Shown here in pieces: positions 1 through 41,242 of a stretch of DNA of 64,000 nt (position 1 is its first letter; every line of letters starts with the position of its first letter). This DNA is from Trichoplax sp. H2 (lineage: Eukaryota > Placozoa > Uniplacotomia > Trichoplacea), in NCBI GenBank assembly GCA_003344405.1, contig NOWV01000133.1, forward strand, positions 62,001-126,000, given 5' to 3'. The notes beneath the pieces are model-generated. The model saw nothing but the letters and a program-made list of their open reading frames with translations. It did not search any database and was not told the origin of the DNA. Position numbers and translations under genes: made by a program.

Positions 1-1293
<1,293 letters not shown>

Positions 1294-2484
1294 TACTTGA
1301 TACATCATGATGAGTATTGTAGCTTTCCAAATATATGACTTATTTGGTTGATTATAACAGTAGACTTTACTTAATATCATAGCATATTGTAAACCCGACT
1401 GCTTTATTCGGGTTAGAATTTAAGATAGCTTGTAGTAAAATTTTTGTTCGAAATGAGATATTGTGAAATTGTTGTTCAAAGGTTGCAATAAAATATATAT
1501 ATGTAGCTAATTTTGATCCTTGATCAAGTAGAGTGAATTGAATGTCTCTTCGTGACATGCTCTAGGGTATCCAGACTTGAGAGAGAGAGACTAATAAAGA
1601 ACTAATTTATAACTCATGTCAGTAGTATTCTTGAGAGATAAGCCTAATTTATTTTGTAGGGAGAAAATGGTAGCAGTTTATGAGTTGCTTTCTTAGTTAG
1701 TTCTATACAGATTGGAGAGCAAACTGGATTTTGTGGAAGCTTTGTCGGGAGTGGGAACGAAACGACATGATATTTTGATGGTGTCAAATATAGTAGAGTA
1801 CAGTCATACTCTATCTATAATACCGTACTAAGCTTTATGGTAGTAGGATAGAGTATCAAGGAAAAAGGTTAGTTAATGGCAGACAGTCTAGTCTATTTTA
1901 TTGTTCAACAATTTATCTGAAAGAAAAATTAACACTCGTGTACTAGGTGATCCCCTCTCAAAATACTTTTGAAAGCTTTGAATGGATGTACTTAATAATT
2001 TAGTCGATCCTAAGCTCGTTGTCATGTAGTTTGCTTTCTACAGTATACTGTACCAATGGTACAGTACACTTAAAGTTATCTTCAACCCTCTCCCGTCTGG
2101 AAGGATGGACTTTGCTAGAGTACTGGGTGGCCAGCTATAGTACTGTACAGTACAGTACAGTACAAGAACTTTTACCGTACTGTACCCTGTACAGTACTGT
2201 ATGGAAGGTGACGAAGAGACGATGTAGAAAATGATCGAATTGCGCATGAGTGTCGAACTAAGCTTTTATTGCAAAGTTATAAGCTTTGAAAGTCACGATA
2301 AGATTTTCTTTTAATGCATGGCCGATCTATTCTATTTTCTTTCATGTCAACCGAAAACTTGATAAAATACTTGTCAAAATAGGACTGCAGACTGAAGCTT
2401 GATAACGTAGCGGTAGTGTCTTTTAATGAAATAAAGAAATGCGAACGAAAATGCAACGAATCCAGACGTGATCAGTGTGCAAAT
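1294..2484. other. Intergenic spacer with hairpin and GTAC-rich tract
   Basis: No gene is visible. The stretch holds a small hairpin (1392-1414), a GA dinucleotide run near 1580-1590 and, at about 2100-2210, a tract of overlapping CAGTAC/GTACTG words that is self-complementary over many offsets. Short ORFs here have no family resemblance and look accidental. Confidence 0.6.
1392..1414. repeat. Short hairpin within a dispersed repeat (copy 1)
   Basis: AACCCGA and TCGGGTT form a 7-bp stem with a 9-nt loop. The surrounding roughly 70-90 bp (about 1380-1445) recurs near 58720-58800, where the hairpin is identical. A variant with compensating stem changes lies at 58913-58937. It could be the trace of a small non-autonomous element or a structured RNA; nothing here decides. 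Confidence 0.5.
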
Positions 2485-3034
2485 GATGAAGCATGGTCAA
2501 GTAGTCCTTGTTCAATGTACGATTTTGTGCCTCCTGCTTATGAAATAACTTGGATATTACGTATACATATGCACTGCATGCCTTTCAGAGCTTGGTTAAT
2601 ACAGTGTCATAATAAATGTGTGGAAAATGATTGTCTAATTTTGTATGATTAGTATGTGAAATATCAAATAACTTCCCAGCACCCTGTACACGCTATCTGT
2701 CACCCCCCTATTCTATCTCGTCAAGCCGTAGCAACTAATAATATCTCTTCTTGGGTCGGGTCTCTCGTCAAGACGTGACAGACTATTTTGCACACAAAGT
2801 CAGACCATGCTGCATCAATACTATACTGTACTGTACAGTTACTGGAGGATGAAAATTTGAAAGTCATTGACAATATTGCGTCATACCCGTCGATCTGTAT
2901 CAGCAATTGTCAGACGTACGGTACGGACAGCATGGTGGTGCAGTCCCGTCGTGGATGAAGCCGAGACCGATCAAATAGCTGATGCTGCACATTTGGGGAG
3001 TTTATTGATGAAGCATGGTCAAGTAGTTCAATGT

Positions 3035-3196
3035 ACGATTTTGTGCCTCCTGCTTATGAATTAACTTGGATATTACGTATGCTTATGCACGATTTTGTGC
3101 CTCCTGCTTATGAAACAACTTGGATATTACGTATGCATATGCACGATTTTGTGCCTCCTGCTTATGAAATAACTTGGATATTACGTATACATATGC
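3035..3196 (+). repeat. 54-bp minisatellite, three copies
   Basis: Copies begin at 3035, 3089 and 3143 with near-perfect identity. The period is 54 = 18 codons, so an open frame at 3031-3276 translates it as an 18-residue repeat containing DFVPPAYE and TWILR. The flanking array units carry one copy each. Coding status is doubtful: there is no splice context or homology, and the frame could stay open by chance because the period is a multiple of three. Confidence 0.8.
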
Positions 3197-3446
3197 ATTG
3201 CATGCCTTTCAGAGCTTTGTTAATACAGTGTCATAATAAATGTAAGGAAAATGGACGTCTAATTTTGTATAATTAGTACGTGAAATATCAAATAACTTTC
3301 CAGCACCCTGCACACGGTATCTGTCACCCCACCTATTCTATCTCGTCAAGCCGTAGCAGCTAATAGTATCTCTTCTTGGGTCGGGTCTCTCGTCAAGACG
3401 TGACAGACTATTTTGCACACAAAGTCAGACCATGCTGCATCAATAC

Positions 3447-3466
3447 NNNNNNNNNNNNNNNNNNNN
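3447..3466. other. Assembly gap (20 N)
   Basis: A run of 20 N sits exactly where the sister units hold the self-complementary CTGTACAGTACTG-type tract (about 2820-2840 and 3953-3985). The true length of this unit is therefore unknown. Confidence 0.99.
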
Positions 3467-4140
3467 TTGAAAGTCATTGACAATATTGCGTCATACCCGT
3501 CGATCTGTATCAGCAATTGTCAGACGTACGGTACGGACAGCATGGTGGTGCAGTCCCGTCGTGGATGAAGCCGAGACCGATCAAATAGCTGATGCTGCAC
3601 ATTTGGGGAGTTTATTGATGAAGCATGGTCAGGTAGTCCTTGTTCAATGTACGGTTTTGTGCCTCCTGCTTATGAAATAACTTGGATATTACGTATACAT
3701 ATGCATTACATGCCTTTCAGAGCTTTGTTAATACAGTGTCATAATAAATGTATGGAAAATGGACGTCTAATTTTGTATAATTAGTATGTGAAATATCAAA
3801 TAACTTTCCAGCACCCTGCACACGGTATCTGTCACCCCACCTATTCTATCTCGTCAAGCCGTAGCAGCTAATAGTATCTCTTCTTGGGTCGGGTCTCTCG
3901 TCAAGACGTGACAGACTATTTTGCACACAAAGTCAGACCATGCTGCATCAATACAGTACTGTACTGTACAGTGTACAGTACTGTAGGATGAAAATTTGAA
4001 AGTCATTGACAATATTGCGTCATACCCGTAGATCTGTATCAGCAATTGTCAGACGTACAGTACGGACAGCATGGTGGTGCAGTACCGTCGTGGATGCAGG
4101 GGAGCCAGATCAAATAGCTGATGCTGCACATTTTGGATTT

Positions 4141-4844
4141 TATTTATAGGCTAACAATAAATTAGTTTACCGTTTTTAATCGCCTTTCAATTGAGTGCTT
4201 CATTAATTGATTAGCTCCAAAGCTGGCGTGGAATACGTATTAACTTCCAATATCTTCCATTGGTTCAAATAGCTTGTATTCATGTAAGTACTAACATGAG
4301 GAAAAGTGACTTGTCTCCATTTTTGCCATGATCACTGCGGATTGACTGTTCACATCAATCAATCAATAGCATCATTTCTTCATACTTGGAGTAGAATGGC
4401 CTGATGGACGGCCTCAACTTCATTACTATAGAATGCAAAGATTTTCAATTGGCATAACTGACTGTTCGATTCTTTTTTGGAGTAGTCTCTGTTATAATTA
4501 TTTACTTGTAGTTGGTAGAAGTTAAAGTAAGTCATTGATTCCCATCTTGAACAGCAGCATTGTTCAATACTTTCACATTCAAGATCTCCAATTCGCTGCA
4601 ATCCTTAACATTAAACCTTCTTTTCCCTTAGTGAAGGAATGATTTCGACATACTGTAATTATGTTGAGTCCATAGACGTATAGACGTTCATTATCGTAAT
4701 GTCTGGCTTATGTATATTGTAATTATTCCCTTAAAATGATAGAAGCAAGTCGAAAATGATTATGACTAATACTAATACAGTGTATAATAATTATACAATT
4801 AATAAGACTATTGATTCATCACCATGCAGCTACCATAATCCAAT
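4141..4844. other. Intergenic, upstream of the second transporter
   Basis: AT-rich sequence with no recognisable gene. It should include the promoter of the gene starting at 4845, but no core promoter element stands out. Confidence 0.4.
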
Positions 4845-13691
<8,847 letters not shown>

Positions 13692-14100
13692 CTTATGATT
13701 ACGTATTATGTATTATCGTATATTATTACTGTATCTTATTACTTGCTTGTTGATTAGAAGGGATAACGATATCTTGAAGCCAAATTACAGAAATTTCTGT
13801 ACAAAATCGATTGTTAGTTACAAAATTACCCATTTATTGAAGCCTTATAACTACAAAATGATCAGTAATATACTTTATCGACTGAATTATTGATATTCAT
13901 TGGCACGTGTTTTTAATTATTTCGGTTATTGGAAGTTGTCGTGCATATTGTTAGTCCTAGTTTATACAGAAGGTCCAGATAATAATGACGTATCGTATTT
14001 TTAATTCAACCCAACTACCGCAACATTGGTATTATGTATCAAGAGCGACAATTGTATGAAGATTAAAGAACCTTTATTAATTGCTTCAAATTAATATGTG
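13692..14100. other. 3' flank between convergent transporters
   Basis: AT-rich 3' flanking sequence of the transporter ending at 13691. An open frame at 13708-13893 shows no family resemblance and is taken as accidental. Confidence 0.5.
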
Positions 14101-14741
14101 TGTGTGACGGAGTACAGACTCCGTAAATTAATTGTAGCGTTAGTTTTAGTAATTAGTAATTAAGATTTTATTAATTGTTAATAACCTTTATCTATTAGGC
14201 ATTCGATAATTGTAACGTTGTTAGTAGTCTAGTTATACTTGTTGTAGACTCTGTGCAGAATAGTGTATTTACAGGTGAGGTGACAACTAATATTCACACA
14301 TAGTAATTTCTGTTACTTTGTGCCGAGCCTTTGATTGTTAATTGGCTCTTAATTAGTTCGTAACTCATTAGTGTTGTTTACGCCGTCTGCCATACTGAAC
14401 CATATAGACAGTCGGCTATACGAAAGCTATATATTTTTAGGGTTATTTATCTAAGCTGTGCACCGAGTGCAACCGAGCTAGGGTATATAAAGCCCGGTGC
14501 TCTCATTAGCTATTGAGTTGACGATTGACCGTGTAGTGTACGCTTGTAGATGCGTATGTGCCCATACGCACTTGTAGATAGAGTAGTCTTGGATGTCAAG
14601 ACTACCTTTATTTAATAAACTATTTTAAAAGCCTAAGTCTAGTCTACACTTAGCTCGTTGGGGGCATATTTGGCTGTTGTAGCCTTAGTATTCGTACAGA
14701 TTCAAAGACCCAGGTTTCCTTGTTGTGGGCTGAACCCGACA
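14101..14741 (+). mobile_element. Solo LTR, full-length copy (641 bp)
   Basis: Begins TGTGACGGAGTACAGACTCC and ends GAACCCGACA, so it has the TG...CA ends of a long terminal repeat. A TATATAAA box at 14484-14491 and an AATAAA signal at 14614-14619 give the U3-R-U5 order. Flanks are ATGTG (14096-14100) and GTGTG (14742-14746), a 4-of-5 match to a 5-bp target duplication. A shorter copy at 52471-52842 has the same ends and a perfect duplication, which confirms the boundaries. No internal retrotransposon genes lie beside it, so it is a solo LTR. The TGTGACGG start is common among Ty3/gypsy elements, but the family cannot be fixed without internal sequence. Confidence 0.85.
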
Positions 14742-15017
14742 GTGTGTAACTTCCTATCTGCAGTTACCTTGATATTTAAAAGTTATGTTGTTCTTTAACT
14801 TCTATACAACTAGAAGCAATATGGTGAAGTTTGTAGCCTTTAAAAGAAAAGCTTATGATAAATGGCTATAAAACATGTATTTATCGGTTCGAAATACACA
14901 TCAATTGTCTACACAAAAAATTAACTAATTTTAAATATATAAACTTCGCTTTAAGTAAATTCAGTACATTACGCTCTATACAGATCGTAAATACAATAGA
15001 CATAGCTTAACAGTTTA
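14742..15017. other. 3' flank of the minus-strand transporter
   Basis: Short AT-rich spacer between the solo LTR and the stop codon of the minus-strand transporter. No gene is visible. Confidence 0.4.
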
Positions 15018-25493
<10,476 letters not shown>

Positions 25494-25879
25494 TTTCTAG
25501 CAGGTATCTACAATCTTAAGCTTGACAGTGAAGAAAAAGATATTCTATGAACCCATTAAAACGGCATCCATCGGACTGAAAATTTCTCTCTGCAGTAGCT
25601 GCTACCATGGGCCAGAAATGGATGAAGGAAGACATTCAGGTCAGCCTAGTGCTAACAAAGGTTATACTGAGATACTAATCGTGTTGCATTGATTGAAGCC
25701 AATCGCGCAGATGCCAATCGTACAGGTATCAGGTATGATACAGCCTGACTACGAACTATAGCGCGGACATACGGACACTGGACAAGGCTACTGCAGACAG
25801 GTAGGAATGGAATTCAGCAAAGTTTGCACGCATCTTCCAGCAGTAGTAGTCAAAGTTTCCGTTCGTCCAGTGTCCAGTG

Positions 25880-28265
25880 CAGCGCAAACAGTACCATAGT
25901 ACCTGAGATCAGAGTGGAACTTTACTTCGCTGATTGCACCCAGCGTGGACAATAATTATAAATTAATTAATTATTTTCTTAGAAGCAAGTGGAGACACCG
26001 ATGAGCTGATGATTGCAGACTTGTTGCGGATTACTGAAGTAGATAGCAATTCAGAATGACAGATCGGCAGGATGTCCCTTAATTTACAAATTGCAAAAAT
26101 ACTCCAAGCAAACAGTACTATAGTACCAGAGATCAGAGTAGAACTAGCTTTACGTCATGGATTGCACCCAGGATAGACAATAATGATAAGCAAGTGGAGA
26201 CAATGCTGCGCTGATGATTGCAGACATATTGCAGATTACTGGAGTAGATAAATTTAGAATGACAGATTGGCAGGATGTCCCTTAATTTACAAATTGCAAA
26301 AATGCTCCAAGCAAACAGTACCATAGTACCAGAGATTAGAGTAGAACTAGTTTTACGTCATTGATTGCACCCAGGATAGACAATAATGATAAGCAAGTGG
26401 AGACACTGCTGCGCTGATGATTGCAGACATGTTGCAGATTACTAGAGTAGATAAATTCAGAATGACAGATAGGTAGGATGTCCTTAATTTACAAATTGCA
26501 AAAGTACTCCAAGCAAACAGTACCATAGTACCAGAGAATAGAGTAGAACTAGTTTTACGCCATTGATTGCACCTAGCATAGACAATAATTATAAGTAACT
26601 GGAGACCTGCTGCGCTGGTGATTGCAGACATGTTGCAGATTACTGGAGTAGAAAAATTCAGAATGACAGATAGGCAGGATGTCCTTAATTTACAAATTGC
26701 AAAAGTACTCCAAGTCCAAGCAAACAGTACCATGGTACCAGAGATCAGAGTGGAACTAGTTTTACGTCATTGATTGCACCCAGCTTAGACAATAATTATA
26801 AGCAACTGGAGACACTGCTGCGCTGATGATTGTACGCATGTTGCAAATTACTTATCGACAATAATTATAAGCAGCTGGAGACACTGCTGCGCTGATGATC
26901 AAGATTGCAGACATATTGCAGATTACTGGAGCAGATAAATTCAGAATGACAGACAAGCAGGATGTCCGTAAATTTACAAATTGCAAAATACAGTACTCCA
27001 AGCAAACAGTAGTTACAGTACAGTACTGTAGTAGTAGATCAGAGTAGAACTTTGTGTCATTGATTGCACCCAGCATAGACAATAATTGTTATCAACTGGA
27101 GACACCGCTGCGCTGATGATTGCAGACATGTTGCAGATTACTGGAGTAGATAAATTCAGAATGACAGATAAGCAGGATGTCCATTAACCTTAATTTACAA
27201 ATTGCAACATACCCCAAGCGGTCCAAGCAAACAGTAGCTACAGTACCATAGTACCACATCAGAGTAGAACTTCGCGTCATTGATTGCACCCAGCATAGAC
27301 AATAATTATAAGCAGTTGGAAACACCGCTGCGCTGATGATTGCAGACATGTTGCAGATTACTAGAGTGCATAACGATTCAGAGAGGCAGATTGGCAGGAT
27401 GTCCCTTTTTTTAATTTATAAATTGCAAAATACTCCAAGCAAACAGTAGCCACAGTACCATAATACCAGATCAGAATGGAACTTTACGCCATTGATTACA
27501 CCCAGCATAGACAATAATTATAAGCAACTGGAGACACTGCTGTGCTGATGATTGCAGACATGTTGTAGATTACTGGAGTAGATAATTTCAGAACGACAAA
27601 TTGGCAGGATGTCCCTTAATTTATAAATTACGAAACACTCCAAGCAAACAGTAGTTACAGTACCATAGTACCAGATCAGAGTAGAACTTTACGTCATTGA
27701 TTGCACCCAGCATAAACAATAATTATAAGCAACTGGAGACACCGCTGCGCTGATGATTGCAAACATGTTGCAGATTACTGGAGTAGATAAATTCAGAATG
27801 ACATTTTGGCAGGATGTCCCTTAATTTACAAATTACAAAATACTTCAAACAAACAGTAGTTACAATACCATAGTACCAGATCAGAGTGGAACTTTACGTC
27901 ATTGATTGCACCCAGCATCGACAATAATTATAAGCAACTAGAGACACTGATGCGCTGATGATTGCAGACATGTTGTGGATTACTGGTGTAGATAAATTCA
28001 GAATGACAGATTCACAGGATGCCCCTTAATTTACAAATTGCAAAATACGCCAAGTAAACAGTACAACAGTATCATAGTACAGTATCAGAGATCAGAGTGG
28101 AACTTTACGTCACTGATTGCACCCAGCATAGACTATACTGTAATTAAAAGCAACTGGAGATACCGCTGTGCTAATGATTGCAGACATGTTGCAGATTACT
28201 GGAAAGCATAACAATTCAGAGTGACAGATAGGAAGGATGTCCCTTAATGTATAAATTACAAAATA
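25880..28265. repeat. Satellite array, about 205-bp monomer, about 11 copies
   Basis: The landmark GATTGCACCCAGC (with variants) recurs at 25932, 26160, 26363, 26565, 26772, 27062, 27282, 27494, 27699, 27904 and 28115, with spacings mostly 202-228. One spacing of 290 reflects an extra partial copy at about 26790-26880. Monomers also share GACAATAATTATAAGCAACT, CTGCGCTGATGATTGCAGAC and CAAACAGTACCATAGTACC. Divergence between monomers is modest and includes small indels. The array fills most of the space between the divergent transporter starts at 25493 (-) and 28373 (+). Confidence 0.93.
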
Positions 28266-28372
28266 CTCCAAGCAAAACAGCTTTTCCATTTGTTAAGGAA
28301 AAAACTGTTTTCGTACTCGTCTCAAGGGTGGTTCCAATTGATAAGGAATCAAATCAATCGTCATTAGCTGTG

Positions 28373-37077
<8,705 letters not shown>

Positions 37078-40000
37078 TATCTTATTGTTAATAATATTAT
37101 GTTGGCGATTTCAATTATGGCGTAACTGTAATACCAGTCACGTCACAGCTTCATAGTGATGAATATGGTACAATGTACTCGTATTCAAATTAAAGCGATA
37201 GCTTATGGAGCCTATTATGGTCTATGAAATATTCATAATTTTTACCATTTTGTTTCTGCATCTATCATATGTAGACACATTACGTAGTCTTAGTGGCTTA
37301 TAGTAATATTCTCAAGTACTGATTGATGATTTTACAAGATTACAACATCATATTATAATTATTAAATGCAATACTATCGGAGATATTTAACTCATTATAA
37401 TTGCTCAAGTCAGTATACGTATCAGAGGCAAGTGTACAGTACTGCCTCGTAATCATTGTATTCTAATGAAGAACAATTTTTAAAAATCTGTTTAATTTTA
37501 TCAATACTATATACTGTTCTGTTTTTACGTATTGAGTTATACTCTGCGAGTAAAATTTGTAACTGGCTTTATTATTACAAATGCCGGGTATTTATAGATA
37601 TTCTAGCTCACACCTTTTTGCCTGTTTGCGTCGTGGTATTAAACACTGATACCTAATTACTAACTGTTAGAGCTATCGTTTACTTTACAGCATATGGTTA
37701 TCTATAGTAAATGATCAGTCTGCCTTTTACAATATAATCACGAACGGTCTTACAAGGTGTAGTAGTTTCAGCTAATTACAGTAGTAATTGAAGTACGGTA
37801 GCATTACGAAGTAGAATAGTCTACTATGCTGATCCTGTGTAGCGTTAGAGATTTGCTTAATTTTAATAACTCAGATTTTGAGTTGGACGATTGTGAACCT
37901 AAGAGGTTTCAAAACCCAAGCACTACACAAGGCTACAATACAGTCATCGTATTACAAATACTTATATAGATGATATTCTAATCATTTAGTTAACGCTCTA
38001 TCTAATAGCTAATGTAACATATATCGTTTATCTATAACAAACCTTAGCAAATAATATTAAAAGTTTAATCCATATCTTTTTCATATGTATTGTGCTATAA
38101 TTACGTTACTCCAAAATTTTTACAGTACAAATGCGATAAAAATAATATAACGTAAAGTTTTTAGAATACCATATAGTGAAAGAATTGAAAGAATGCAAAT
38201 ATTAGAATTCTTTAAAACTTTTAGTGAATGTAGATTGCAGTAAACGATATTTATCGCATAGAAATTAAATTAGTACTTGAGCTACTGTAGGAACACTATC
38301 ATCGCTGATCAGAAATGACGACGTACTGCTATAACTAATATAGGCGTTACATTTATTCAACAGTAGTTTAACGGCATTGTCTACATCGCTTTTAAGTGCT
38401 TAATTTACTCGCAAAAGTTTAAAATAGCCTAAAGAATCTATGAGGATAACGTAAAGGCATACAAACACAACAGTAATTGAGAATAGGCAACTTAATAATT
38501 CGGCACGTGGGAAGGTTATCTGTCTTGATGCCTTCGAAAGATCTTTGAAGATTAGTCTTCAAAATAATCAAGCAATTATAGATAGAAATTTAGAAAATAG
38601 GGCGATACAGAGTATATTCAATCTTTAGTAGTTTTACATCTTGCAGATTTTCAACTGATAGAAACTACAAAGCTGTGTACAGGAATTTAATTTAATAACG
38701 TTAATTAACAATTCTTGAAATTACCAGTAATATAAGTCAATATTAAATTCTATATCATTTTCACTGAATTATGAAGCTTGATTATCTATGTAATTGTGAA
38801 CGATATAAAACATTTTTTAGTGGATTCCAAATATTGAAATGCTACCATTCAAGTAATTGCTGTCAATTAATAAAAGTAATGCAATCATTAATCAAAAAGC
38901 TTCGTGATAGTATCAAGAAGGAACAGATAGATATCTAAGGACTCACAGCTTAGGTACGAGAAATGTTATTCCAATGTATATAGATAAGAAATAAGGGGAA
39001 AAGTGCAACTTGATTTTTTATCATATTCGACGAAATGAATATATATTCTAAACATGGAAGCAATATACGTGTAGGTATACTAAAGAAATCTTTAGCTTTT
39101 GGGGTAGGACTATGGTAATTACCGTAGCTATTAGTATTATATCATTCTTGCAATTATCACTACAGTTGTACCGTCATTAAAAACAGCTAAATAATATTGA
39201 GAGCAATATACTATCTTGATATAACAACAAGAATGATTGTCACAGAAAACTCTTTAAGATATTTTTGTAATAATTAAATAAGGAACATAAGGTTCATAAA
39301 GGAAGTATAAATCAATTATAAATCAACAATGAGTAACAAAAAATTTTAGCTGGTACAATTTGTATAGCAGTCATGGAGATACAATACTGACGATAGAATA
39401 AGATGTTTAGGAATGATTGCTTATGCCATGTTTAATAAATTTTTGATAGAGCAAAATATCAAATTGCGATTGGAATCATTATATATCATGTCAACGAAGG
39501 GATTAGATTCCACGATCAATCCGAACACAATATGCAACGCTGCAACTATCGATCTGTAGCTGAGATTGCAATATAATACTTTGTAGTTTATTGATATTTT
39601 ATCCAATTTCTTGAACGTAACATCAGGAGTAGAAATGATACTGGAACTTGAAATCAATTCAGTATTACTACTCTTTCATTCTGACGATATCAAATTTGAT
39701 ATCAATTCTATAAGCTAGAAATGCAATGAAACTACTGTATATTATAGATGATGCCATGTAAGCATTAAAATATTTTTCTTTACCATTTTAAAACACGCTA
39801 CGATAAATAAATGGTAAAAATATGGACTGCTAAATTGATGAAATAGATGAAATAGCAAATAAACTACAAAAATGATCGAGAACGAATACAAGATACTAGT
39901 TAGCATAGTACAGTTGATAAAGATAGTAGCAGAAGAGTGAATGTATTATTTCTCATGGGTTAATAACAGTCATTAAAGTTCACTATTAATTTATGCTTGG

Positions 40001-40220
40001 ACAAAAATACAAAAGAAACACAAATACTTATAAGATGTAGAACAGTAAATTTAAAATATTGATGATACAATTATTAATATCTGGGGATTTCTTGATTTAT
40101 GACTAACACTAAATTACTAAAAGCTTGAATCCTGTGGTTTGCTAAAAGAGACTTGAACTTTCAAGAAAATGACAAACTGAATGGATCCTAGTGACCAAAG
40201 CAGCACTCAATCGCATTGAT
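37078..40220. other. Intergenic, no gene seen
   Basis: About 3.1 kb of AT-rich sequence on the 3' side of both the transporter and the apicortin gene. Frames are short and show no domain or paralogue match. No tandem array or LTR boundary was recognised. Confidence 0.5.
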
Positions 40221-41242
40221 TTATTGGAATAAAGATGGCGATAGTTTTTCTTTGGATGCAGGGGGTTCACCCGAACAACATAAGTATTTCCCGTTATTCT
40301 CGAAATCAGTTAAGTTCTTCATGACTTTTTTCAACTCTGGAGCCTTGTAAATTTTTTTGACAGGTCCAGTCGTCAATCGAACAGCATTGGTAGAAGCCTG
40401 TAACATTTGATCAAATGTACGAAATTTCTCTTTTTTCATAACAAGCTTTTCACCAGTGTGATGTTTATCACCATTTCGATATAAAATTACGCTAATAGGC
40501 TTGTCCATTTGAGTGCCAAATTTCTCTTTTCCAAGTGCACTGGCCACAACTGGTTTATCTGATTTGGAAACGTTACTTTTATTCACAGCAAAATCGCGCG
40601 ATTGGCTGCTTGTACTGCCGGTATAATCCACCATATTTTCCCTTCCAGCCTTTCCAAGGCCCTTCCCGGAATCATCGAAGCGATTTTTATGGCTTCCCTA
40701 TTGTATCAACGACAATAATAGTGGTTAGTACCAATTTAATACAAGGACTCATTTCAAGCTAAAGTTAGAACATTATAGCAATGTATAACATCAAATTATT
40801 TACAACTATTTGGGCCTGATCATTGGTTTGCTAGCAAAATCGGTAGTAGTGGGGCGGATCACAAAATTATTGCATCTACGTACGCTAATCTCAGTTTATT
40901 AATGTAAGTACGGTAATCTGAAAGATGCGATACTATAATTTTTAAATCTGTCCGTTGAATTTTTAGAGATAAAAAGAGGTAAAATCGTATTGATAAGTGC
41001 TCCATCGCTCAAGACGGCTAGTATCGTTGATTCCTCCATCCTGTTTACTGTAGAAAACATGCCAGGCCTTAAAAGAAAGCTTGCGGTAGGAAAAGTAATA
41101 ACACAGTAAAATAAAATGATGTTCATCTTGAGCTAATTGCAGGAAAAACCCCTTCATAGGATAAAATTTTTAATGCTCTTACAGTATATTTAGACGAGTC
41201 CGTTAAGCGACTAGTCACATCTTGAGATTTCTTACTCGCCAT
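40221..41242 (-). CDS. Apicortin: partial p25-alpha (TPPP) motif plus doublecortin domain
   Basis: Two exons on the minus strand: 41242-41183 (20 codons) and 40697-40221, giving 178 aa. Exon 1 ends SRLTDSSKYT and exon 2 opens GSHKNRFDDSGKGLGKAGRE. Spliced together they form the C-terminal TPPP/p25-alpha signature (S-K-[FY]-T-G-S-H-K-x-R-F-D-x-S-G-K-G), here cut exactly in two by a phase-0 intron. Residues about 87-164 form one doublecortin domain: ISVILYRNGD, a TGEKL turn, FRTFDQMLQ, and the closing NGKYLCCSGEP. This architecture defines apicortin, described from apicomplexans and Trichoplax. Both domain types bind tubulin or microtubules in other proteins, so a microtubule-associated cytoplasmic role is expected. 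The 178-aa length is close to known apicortins. The ATG at 41242 lies just before a good coding start and a GTAAGA donor. Confidence 0.93.

Larger units (their letters stand above)
2485..4140. repeat. Tandem array of three units of about 520-610 bp
   Basis: The same block starts at 2485, 3007 and 3617 (landmark GATGAAGCATGGTC). Each unit holds a 54-bp motif region, the landmark ACTTTCCAGCACCCTG (with small changes), a GTAC-rich palindromic stretch, and a segment starting TTGAAAGTCATTGACAATAT. Comparable segments of units 1 and 2 (about 2868-3006 and 3478-3616) look identical base for base, so the duplication is recent. The middle unit is longer because it holds three copies of the 54-bp motif. 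ORFs in the array are short and show no known domain. Confidence 0.85.

Noticed and set aside
2416-4045. Several 60-80 codon frames in the tandem array
   Set aside because: They repeat with the array, lie on both strands and show no domain, start context or splice structure that supports a gene.
26133-27349. Minus-strand frames of 63-126 codons with recurring words such as AICKLR
   Set aside because: Translations of the 205-bp satellite; the repetition of peptides reflects the DNA repeat, not a protein.
25880-28265. CRISPR-like array
   Set aside because: Monomers of about 205 bp are contiguous with no unique spacers between short repeats; the genome is eukaryotic.
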